Made by a program: the position numbers and the translations under genes. The notes under the pieces were generated by a model, which saw only the letters and a program-made list of their open reading frames with translations, had not been told where the DNA came from and did no database searches. Shown in pieces: positions 7,409-12,311 of a stretch of 12,311 nucleotides of DNA (within the stretch, counting starts at the first letter, position 1; each line of letters begins with the position of its first letter). The stretch comes from JAIRTY01 sp050257395 (GTDB taxonomy: Bacteria; Actinomycetota; Actinomycetes; Streptosporangiales; Streptosporangiaceae), in NCBI GenBank assembly GCA_050257395.1, contig JBLMWU010000095.1:1-12311 (forward strand). Direction: 5' to 3'.

Positions 7409-7436
7409 GCCGGGGCGGGCGGCCGCCCGCCCCGGC
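7409..7436 (-). terminator. Perfect 28-nt palindrome after leuA
   Basis: 14-bp arms (GCCGGGGCGGGCGG and its reverse complement) with no spacer, beginning 7 nt past the leuA stop in the 79-bp leuA-recO gap. The transcript would form a very stable ~12-bp hairpin with a 4-nt loop. It has no U-tract, which is common for actinomycete hairpin terminators. It implies that recO-uppS have their own promoter or depend on read-through. Confidence 0.6.
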
Positions 7437-7443
7437 CAGCAGG

Positions 7444-9159
7444 CTAGCTGCTGCGGGCCCGGTTGACCGCCGACAGCACCGCCCGCAGGGAGGCAGTCAC
7501 CGTGTTGGCGTCGATGCCCACGCCCCACCAGACCTGGCCGCCGACCTCACATTCCACGTAGGCGGCCGCCTGCGCGTCGCTGCCCGCGGACAGGGCGTGC
7601 TCGTTGTAGTCGAGCACCCGGACCCCGATGCCCATGGACGAGAGCGCGTCGCAGAACGCGGAGATGGGACCGTTGCCGACGCCCTCGATCTGCCGCGGCT
7701 CGCCTTCCACCTCGACCTCGACCGTGAGCACGTCCTTGGCGTCCACCACCGAGGAGGTGTGGTGGGCCAGCAGCGCGACCGGCCCGGCGGTGAGGTACGC
7801 GGCCGAGAACGCCTCCCACATCTCGGCCGGCGTCACCTCGCCGCCCTCGGCATCGGTGTGCGCCTGGACCACCCGGGAGAAGTCGATCTGCAGCCGGCGG
7901 GGCAGGTCGAGCTGGTGCTCGGCCTTCATGATGAAGGCAACCCCGCCCTTGCCGGACTGGGAGTTGACCCGGACCACGGCCTCGTAGCTGCGCCCCACGT
8001 CGTGCGGGTCGATCGGCAGGTAGGGAACCTCCCAGCGGAAGCCCGCCACCGGCGTGCCCGCGGCGGCCGCGTCCCGCTCCAGCGCCTCGAAGCCCTTCTT
8101 GATGGCGTCCTGGTGGGACCCGGAGAACGCGGTGTAGACCAGGTCGCCGGCGTAGGGGTGACGCGGGTGGACCGGCAGCTGGTTGCAGTACTCCACGGTG
8201 CGCCGGATCTCGTCGATGTCCGAGAAGTCGATCATCGGGTCGATGCCCTGGCTGAACAGGTTCAGGCCCAGGGTGACCAGGCATACGTTGCCGGTCCGCT
8301 CACCGTTGCCGAACAGGCACCCTTCCACCCGGTCCGCGCCGGCCAGCACCGCGAGCTCGGCGTCCGCGACCGCGGTGCCGCGGTCGTTGTGGGTGTGCAC
8401 CGACAGGCAGATGTGCCCGCGCCGGGACAGGTTGCGGCTCATCCACTCGATCTGGTCCGCGTACACGTTCGGGGTGGACCGCTCGACGGTGCAGGGCAGG
8501 TTCAGGATGATCTCCCTGCCCGGGCCCGGCTGCCAGACGTCCATCACCGCCTCGCAGGTCTCGGCGGCGAAGTCGAGCTCGGTGTCCATGAAGATCTCGG
8601 GCGAGTACTCGTAGCCGAAGTCGCAGCCGGCCAGGTAGGTGTCCGCGTGCTTGATCACCGACCGGGTGCCCTCCACGGCCAGCGCCCTGGTCTCCTCGCG
8701 GTCGTTGCCGAACACGACCCGCCGGAACAGCGGCGCGGTGGCGTTGTACATGTGCACGGTCGCCCGCCGCGCGCCCGCCAGCGATTGGACGGTGCGCTCG
8801 ATCAGCTCGTCCCGGGCCTGGGTCAGCACGGAGATCTGCACGTCGTCCGGGATGATGTCGTCCTCGATGAGGCTGCGGACGAAGTCGAAGTCGGCCTGGC
8901 TCGCCGACGGGAAGCCGACCTCGATCTCCTTGTAGCCCATCCGCACCAGCAGGTCGAACATGGTGCGCTTGCGGGCCGGGCTCATCGGGTCGATCAGTGC
9001 CTGGTTGCCGTCGCGCAGGTCGGTGGAGAGCCAGCGCGGCGCGGCCGTGATGCTCTTGCCCGGCCAGGCCCGGTCGGGCAGGTCCACGGGCCGGAACGGC
9101 GTGTAGCGGTGGCAGGGCATGCCGCTGGGCTGCTGACGTACGGAACTACGAGATTCCAT
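7444..9159 (-). CDS. leuA: 2-isopropylmalate synthase
   Basis: Condenses acetyl-CoA with 2-oxoisovalerate, the first committed step of leucine synthesis. 571 residues. The catalytic TIM barrel opens with WLSTDLRDGNQALIDPM, where Asp50 is a metal ligand. It also contains the HTHNDRG motif with metal-binding His255 and His257, the GNGERTGNVCLVTLGLNLF segment as in the Mycobacterium tuberculosis enzyme, and HPRHPYAGDLVYTAFSGSHQDAI. The C-terminal ~130 residues, with GVGNGPISAFCDAL and SAQAAAYVE-like sequence, form the leucine-feedback regulatory domain. I chose Met at 9159 because the following RQQPSGMPCHRY matches the known N-termini of actinobacterial LeuA; the 15 extra residues up to 9204 fall in the leader region. 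The ribosome binding site GGGAG (9171-9175) is 11 nt away and can be sequestered by an upstream stem. A leader peptide rich in Leu codons lies just before it. Confidence 0.97.
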   Translation of the reverse strand: MESRSSVRQQPSGMPCHRYTPFRPVDLPDRAWPGKSITAAPRWLSTDLRDGNQALIDPMSPARKRTMFDLLVRMGYKEIEVGFPSASQADFDFVRSLIEDDIIPDDVQISVLTQARDELIERTVQSLAGARRATVHMYNATAPLFRRVVFGNDREETRALAVEGTRSVIKHADTYLAGCDFGYEYSPEIFMDTELDFAAETCEAVMDVWQPGPGREIILNLPCTVERSTPNVYADQIEWMSRNLSRRGHICLSVHTHNDRGTAVADAELAVLAGADRVEGCLFGNGERTGNVCLVTLGLNLFSQGIDPMIDFSDIDEIRRTVEYCNQLPVHPRHPYAGDLVYTAFSGSHQDAIKKGFEALERDAAAAGTPVAGFRWEVPYLPIDPHDVGRSYEAVVRVNSQSGKGGVAFIMKAEHQLDLPRRLQIDFSRVVQAHTDAEGGEVTPAEMWEAFSAAYLTAGPVALLAHHTSSVVDAKDVLTVEVEVEGEPRQIEGVGNGPISAFCDALSSMGIGVRVLDYNEHALSAGSDAQAAAYVECEVGGQVWWGVGIDANTVTASLRAVLSAVNRARSS

Positions 9160-9170
9160 CGGAGAAGGGA

Positions 9171-9227
9171 CTCCCTCGCGGTCTGGGCGGCGGCCAGCGG
9201 TCACGCCAGGACTCCGCGGCGAGGGAG
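9171..9227 (-). promoter_or_regulatory. leuA leader stem that can bury the ribosome binding site
   Basis: In the transcript, CUCCCUCGC (9227 to 9219), just after the leader-peptide stop, is perfectly complementary over 9 bp to GCGAGGGAG (9179 to 9171), which contains the leuA ribosome binding site GGGAG. The 39-nt loop can pair further: GGCCG occurs in the loop, and CGGCC lies just after the leader stop. Pairing would reduce leuA translation. A conserved pseudoknot upstream of actinobacterial leuA genes has been described as the LEU element; this may be an example, though I cannot align it here. Confidence 0.6.
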
Positions 9228-9234
9228 CCGGCCG

Positions 9235-9294
9235 TTATCGGCCCCCGCCGCGGCCGCTAAGAAGGAGCAGTCCGCAGAACACGGTTCCCGACAC
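9235..9294 (-). CDS. leuA leader peptide with four consecutive Leu codons
   Basis: A 19-residue frame, VSGTVFCGLLLLSGRGGGR with its first codon GTG at 9294, or 15 residues from a second GTG at 9282. It ends in TAA 75 bp before the leuA start. Codons 10-13 are CTG CTC CTT CTT (9259-9270), a clustering with two rare CTT codons for this GC content. A ribosome stalling there when charged tRNA-Leu is scarce would cover the following RNA and change folding around the leuA ribosome binding site. Neither start has a strong ribosome binding site. A TAGTGT (9291-9296) resembles a -10 box, and with it the GTG at 9282 would be almost leaderless. The frame stays open upstream to 9492, but that part overlaps the TerB gene and is not coding. 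Confidence 0.65.
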   Translation of the reverse strand: MSGTVFCGLLLLSGRGGGR

Positions 9295-9332
9295 TACCAG
9301 ACCGGGCAGCCGGCCAGCGACCGCGCGCCGGG

Positions 9333-9950
9333 TCACTCCGACGCCGCCGCCTGCTCGGTCAGCGTGATGACGCCCAGCACCTGGGCCTGGGTCATGCCCA
9401 GGCCGGCCCCGGCCGCGCGGGCGGCATCGCGCTCGGCGTCGGTCAGCGGCCCGTCCGCCATCCCGATCCGCACCACCTCGGCCAGGAACCATTCCCGGGC
9501 CGGGACCGCCAGCTGGGCGCCCACCTGGGCCAGGTCACCGGCAGCTGCCTCGGCGGGCCGGGCCAGGTCGGCGTCGAGCGCCGCGCTGTCGTACCCCGGC
9601 GCGCCCGAGCCCACGATGGCCTCGATGGCCCGCTGCCTGGCCACGCCGCTGCCCGGGTCGCCGGCCCGCAGCATGGCGGCCGCTGCCGCCCGCATGCCGG
9701 CCGGGAGGGCCGCCTGCATCTGCGCCGCGGTGGGCAGCCGCAGCACGTCCAGGTGGTAGCGGGTGCGGCAGGTGGTGCACTGGATGTGCTCCCCCACCTT
9801 GTCCAGCGGGATGACCGGGATGAAGAACAGGGTGAAGAACCGGCGCCCGGAGCGGTGCCGGTACTCCCGGTCGCCGCCGCACCGCTGGCAGTGGAACGTG
9901 CCCTGCCCGATGGTGCGGAAGAACACCCGAAGGCCCCAGATGATCAGCAA
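9333..9950 (-). CDS. Zinc-ribbon protein with TerB-like C-terminal domain
   Basis: 205 residues from a TTG start giving MLIIWGLRVFFRTIGQG, the usual N-terminus of this actinobacterial family as I recall it. GGGAG lies 5 nt upstream; the ATGs at 10013 and 10037 would add a Gly-rich stretch with no clear ribosome binding site. A zinc ribbon is formed by Cys21/Cys24 (CQRC) and Cys58/Cys61 (CTTC), separated by a basic segment and the hydrophobic FFTLFFIPVIPL. The helical C-terminal half (~120-205) ends with a TerB-like pattern, RIGMADGPLTDAERDAARAAG. TerB was named for tellurite resistance, but the family is broad and acidic TerB domains may bind metal. A real tellurite role is unproven, and no other ter genes are present. 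It precedes leuA on the same strand with 173 bp between, and is divergent from the kinase gene. Confidence 0.8.
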   Translation of the reverse strand: MLIIWGLRVFFRTIGQGTFHCQRCGGDREYRHRSGRRFFTLFFIPVIPLDKVGEHIQCTTCRTRYHLDVLRLPTAAQMQAALPAGMRAAAAAMLRAGDPGSGVARQRAIEAIVGSGAPGYDSAALDADLARPAEAAAGDLAQVGAQLAVPAREWFLAEVVRIGMADGPLTDAERDAARAAGAGLGMTQAQVLGVITLTEQAAASE

Positions 9951-9955
9951 CGTCG

Positions 9956-9960
9956 CTCCC
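9956..9960 (-). promoter_or_regulatory. Ribosome binding site deciding the TerB-protein TTG start
   Basis: GGGAG, 5 nt before the TTG at 9950. It is the best-placed site in this frame and agrees with the conserved N-terminus. Confidence 0.55.
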
Positions 9961-10031
9961 GGCTGGTCGTAGCCGCCCGCACCCGCCCGCGGGCCTGACC
10001 CATCATGTCGCATTCGCCCGGAGTGCACCCG

Positions 10032-10043
10032 TGACATCTGTCA
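10032..10043 (+). promoter_or_regulatory. Palindromic candidate operator of the two-component system
   Basis: TGACA-TC-TGTCA, a perfect 5-bp inverted repeat, lies in the 231-bp divergent gap between the TerB-like gene and the kinase. A further TGACA half-site occurs at 10064-10068, 32 bp (about three helical turns) away. This is the size and symmetry bound by dimeric NarL-type regulators such as the one encoded at 11540, so autoregulation is the inference. Confidence 0.45.
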
Positions 10044-10090
10044 TCCCCGGAACCCGACACCGGTGACAGGGCCCGCGCCCGGCCAGCGGC

Positions 10091-10096
10091 TAGCGT
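10091..10096 (+). promoter_or_regulatory. Candidate -10 box for the kinase-regulator operon
   Basis: TAGCGT fits the actinomycete -10 pattern. The nearest -35-like GTGACA (10063-10068) is 22 nt away, too far for an ordinary promoter but compatible with an activator-dependent one. Confidence 0.3.
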
Positions 10097-10181
10097 GGCA
10101 GCAGGCCGCAGCGGCCCACCCCGGCGGAGCCGGTCACCTGGCCTCCGCGCCAGCACAGCAGGGCGGCGAAACCGAGGCATC

Positions 10182-11543
10182 ATGAGCGCTATGCGGCTGA
10201 TAACCGGCAAGCGGGCCGGGAGCCCGCCAATCGTGGTGCCCCCGCCGGTGACGGTCCTCCCGCCGGTCACGGTGGCACCGGCGGCCACGGCTGTCCCGGG
10301 CGCCGATGAGCTGGACGACCGGGTATCCAGCTCGCTGCGGCGGAGGCAGCTGGCCCTGCGGGTGCTGGTGCTCGGGTTCGTCGTCCTGCCAGCGGTGCTG
10401 CTGTTCGCCCACCACGGCCTGACGGGCCGGGGGCTTTTCCTGATCCCGGCGACGCCGGTCTTCGCGGTGCTGATCGACCGGGTCGTGCTGATCCGGTGCC
10501 CCGGCGATGACGTGCAGAGCCGGTGGGTGCCGTTCCTGCTGATCCTCACGGTGGCGCTGGCGGCCGGACTGTTCGCCGTGGGGCAGATGAACTGGCTGAC
10601 CCCGCTCGCGGTCGCCGCCGCCGCCGTCGGCCGGCTCACCGCCGGTGGCCGGGCCACGCTGCTGCGGCTGGGGAGCTGTTCCGCGCTCGCCGCGGGCATC
10701 GGCGTGTTCCAGCACCTCCAGCTCGCCAACATCATCATCGCGGCCGGCGTGTGCGCGCTGGGGGGCCTGCTGGCCCACAGCGCGGAGCGGCGCTTCGTCC
10801 TCATCAGCCGGCTCAACAGCGCCCGGGCCGAGCTAGCCCGGATGGCCGTGGCCGAAGAGCGGCTGCGGATCGCCCGGGACCTGCATGACCTGCTCGGCCA
10901 CAGCCTGTCGCTGATCGCGCTCAAGGCGGAGCTGGCCGGGCGGCTGCTGGAGCCCGACCCGCAGCGGGCGGCGCGGGAGATCAGCGAACTGGAGACGGTA
11001 GCCCGGCGCTCGCTCACCGAGGTACGCCAGGCGGTGACCGGCTACCGCCAGCCGGGCCTGGCCGCGGAACTGGCCACGGGCCGGCAGATGCTGGCGGCCG
11101 CCGGGGTGGACTGCCGGCTGGCGGTGCCCGCCGCCTGCTCGTTCCCGCCGGATATCGACGCCCTGCTGGCCTGGACGGTCCGGGAGGGGACCACGAACAT
11201 CGTCCGGCACGCCCGGGCCCGGCACGCGAGCATCCTGATCGGGGTCACCGGTGACCAGGTATGCGCCGAACTGGCCGACGACGGCACCGGCCCGGCCCGG
11301 GACCCCGGCGCGGGGGCCGCTCCGCCGCCCGCCCGCCCGGCCACGGCGGAAAGCGGGCCGCCCGCTGCCGGATGCGGCCTGGCCGGGCTCACCGAGCGGG
11401 CCGCCCGGCTGGGCGGGACCCTGCTGGCCGGGGCCGGCGAGCACGGCGGGTTCCGGCTGCGGGTCAGCGTGCCGCTCGCGGCCGCCGGAGTCGGGCCTGA
11501 GCAGGGCGGGCCCGCGGTGACCCCGCTGGAGGCGTCCGCATGA
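10182..11543 (+). CDS. Sensor histidine kinase, DesK/NarL type (HisKA_3)
   Basis: 453 residues from the ATG at 10182, with GAGG 4 nt upstream; the longer open frame from 10095 adds only Arg-rich sequence. After a Pro/Val-rich N-terminus (PPPVTVLPPVTV, ~15-40) there are five or six membrane helices, ~57-77, 83-104, 116-134, 139-150 and 165-200, with short loops and no large sensor domain, so a signal within the membrane is likely. The dimerisation/phosphoacceptor region reads EERLRIARDLHDLLGHSLS with His235. The ATPase domain has an N-box REGTTNIVRHA (Asn339), ADDGTGP, and GCGLAGLTERAARLGG. The loop between the last two is long and Pro/Ala-rich. The stop overlaps the regulator start as ATGA, indicating coupled translation. 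The signal is unknown; DesK itself senses membrane fluidity, but no lipid desaturase or transporter gene is in view. Confidence 0.93.
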   Translation: MSAMRLITGKRAGSPPIVVPPPVTVLPPVTVAPAATAVPGADELDDRVSSSLRRRQLALRVLVLGFVVLPAVLLFAHHGLTGRGLFLIPATPVFAVLIDRVVLIRCPGDDVQSRWVPFLLILTVALAAGLFAVGQMNWLTPLAVAAAAVGRLTAGGRATLLRLGSCSALAAGIGVFQHLQLANIIIAAGVCALGGLLAHSAERRFVLISRLNSARAELARMAVAEERLRIARDLHDLLGHSLSLIALKAELAGRLLEPDPQRAAREISELETVARRSLTEVRQAVTGYRQPGLAAELATGRQMLAAAGVDCRLAVPAACSFPPDIDALLAWTVREGTTNIVRHARARHASILIGVTGDQVCAELADDGTGPARDPGAGAAPPPARPATAESGPPAAGCGLAGLTERAARLGGTLLAGAGEHGGFRLRVSVPLAAAGVGPEQGGPAVTPLEASA

Positions 11544-12199
11544 CCGCGGCTCCCGCGGCGGCCGGACAGGCTGGCCAGGGCTCAGCGGGCAGCGTGCGGA
11601 TCATGATCGCCGAGGACCAGACCATGGTCCGGCAGGCGCTGGTCGCCCTGCTGGAGCTGGAGCCGGACATCACCGTGGTGGCGGAGGCCGCCAGCGGCGA
11701 CGAGGCCCTCGCCATGGCCCAGTTGCACCAGCCCGATGTGGCGCTGCTGGACATCGAGATGCCCGGCCCGGACGGCATCGAGGTGGCGCGGCGGCTCTCC
11801 GGGAACGGGTTCACCGGCAAGGTCATCATCGTCACCACCTTCGGCCGGCCCGGCTACCTGACCTCGGCGATGACGGCGGGCGCGCGCGGCTTCCTGCTCA
11901 AGGACGCCCCGGCCGCGGAACTGGCCACCGCGATCCGGCGGGTGCACGGCGGCGAGCGGGTGGTCGACCCGGCGCTGGCCGCCGCCGCGCTGGCCGAGGG
12001 CGCCAGCCCGCTGACCACCCGGGAAACCGAGGTGCTCGCCGCCGTCCGCAGCCACGCCACCATCACCGACCTGGCCGCCGCCCTGCACCTGTCCCCCGGC
12101 ACGGTCCGCAACCACCTGTCGGCGTCGATCCAGAAGCTGGGTGCCCGCAACCGGGCTGAGGCGGTCGAGATAGCGGAACGAAAAGGCTGGCTCTTCTAA
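11540..12199 (+). CDS. Response regulator, NarL/FixJ (LuxR-type HTH) family
   Basis: 219 residues; the ATG overlaps the kinase stop and has GGAGG (11528-11532) 7 nt upstream, inside the kinase gene. The receiver domain (~18-135) carries acidic Glu25/Asp26, the phosphoacceptor Asp71 in LLDIEMPGPDG, the switch Thr99/Thr100 and Lys121 in FLLKDAP, so the phosphorylation site is complete. The C-terminal LuxR-type helix-turn-helix (~157-219) reads LTTRETEVLAAVR and then LHLSPGTVRNHLSASIQKLGARNRAEAV, ending AERKGWLF as in DesR-like regulators. The first ~17 residues are a nonconserved Ala/Gly-rich tail. It presumably binds the TGACA palindrome before the operon. Its targets outside this window are unknown. 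Confidence 0.95.
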   Translation: MTAAPAAAGQAGQGSAGSVRIMIAEDQTMVRQALVALLELEPDITVVAEAASGDEALAMAQLHQPDVALLDIEMPGPDGIEVARRLSGNGFTGKVIIVTTFGRPGYLTSAMTAGARGFLLKDAPAAELATAIRRVHGGERVVDPALAAAALAEGASPLTTRETEVLAAVRSHATITDLAAALHLSPGTVRNHLSASIQKLGARNRAEAVEIAERKGWLF

Positions 12200-12228
12200 G
12201 CCCTCGCTCGCCTCCGGGCCGCTCGAGC

Positions 12229-12292
12229 CCGCCGTCTTCCCTCCTCGCTCCTCGCTCCTTCGTCGCTCGTCGCTCGTCAGTCCAGACGGCGG
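12229..12292. repeat. Inverted repeat enclosing C/T-rich heptamer repeats
   Basis: Arms CCGCCGTCT (12229-12237) and AGACGGCGG (12284-12292) are perfectly complementary over 9 bp and enclose 46 bp that are almost all pyrimidine on the + strand. Inside are two tandem TCCTCGC (12242-12255) and two tandem CGTCGCT plus CGTC (12261-12278). It starts 30 bp after the regulator stop, and similar CTCGCT-type text continues on both sides to the window end. It could be a terminator without a U-tract, or one copy of a dispersed intergenic repeat. Confidence 0.5.
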
Positions 12293-12311
12293 CGCGGCCC
12301 TTCGGCTCGCT

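Noticed and set aside
7201..9759. 852-residue open frame on the + strand opposite leuA and the TerB-like gene
   Set aside because: It is antisense to well-supported genes on the other strand and shows no motifs; long antisense frames are normal at this GC content.
10241..10275. Near-direct repeat CCGCCGGT(G/C)ACGGT in the kinase N-terminus
   Set aside because: It is a short coding repeat for the PPVTV linker motif with no sign of a regulatory role.
9944..11017. 357-residue frame on the - strand opposite the kinase
   Set aside because: It is Ser/Arg/Ala-rich shadow sequence covering the conserved kinase gene and the divergent promoter region.

Overview
The window is about 12.3 kb of very GC-rich DNA with strongly G/C-biased third codon positions, GTG and TTG starts and GGAG-type ribosome binding sites. 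This is typical of a high-GC filamentous actinomycete, in the broad Streptomyces/Streptosporangiales sense; I cannot place it more finely. The conserved proteins (GlyRS, UppS, RecO, LeuA, a zinc-ribbon/TerB protein) resemble Streptomyces and Mycobacterium homologues. From memory, several of them also lie in the same chromosomal neighbourhood in Streptomyces, so I read this as core chromosome rather than a mobile island.

Left part (1-2199, + strand): two related beta-propeller-like proteins in tandem. The first is cut by the window edge and probably has an N-terminal membrane anchor. The second matches only the C-terminal two thirds of the first and looks 5'-truncated.

Middle (2216-5190, - strand): glyS, preceded by a gene for a secreted, membrane-anchored protein with a DUF1906 (Rv2525c-like glycoside-hydrolase-like) domain. 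The 3' end of that reading frame overlaps the start of glyS by 133 bp. Next comes a small + strand three-helix membrane protein (5381-5791), which ends 5 bp from the end of the convergent uppS.

Centre right (5797-9950, - strand): in transcription order, a zinc-ribbon/TerB-like protein, leuA, recO and uppS. recO and uppS overlap by 4 bp (TTGA) and are probably translationally coupled. leuA is followed by a perfect 28-nt palindrome that probably acts as a terminator. It is preceded by a short reading frame with four consecutive Leu codons and then a 9-bp stem that can bury the leuA ribosome binding site. This is a convincing candidate for leucine-responsive control.

Right end (10032-12311, + strand): a DesK/NarL-type sensor kinase and response regulator overlapping by ATGA, with a palindromic candidate operator upstream. 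The last 110 bp are a C/T-rich, repeat-containing non-coding segment enclosed by an inverted repeat and cut by the window edge.

I found no CRISPR array, insertion sequence, tRNA, rRNA or phage/defence module. The most interesting signals are the leuA leader, the glyS overlap, the DUF1906 protein architecture and the repeat element at the right edge. No stretch above 300 bp lacks a gene.
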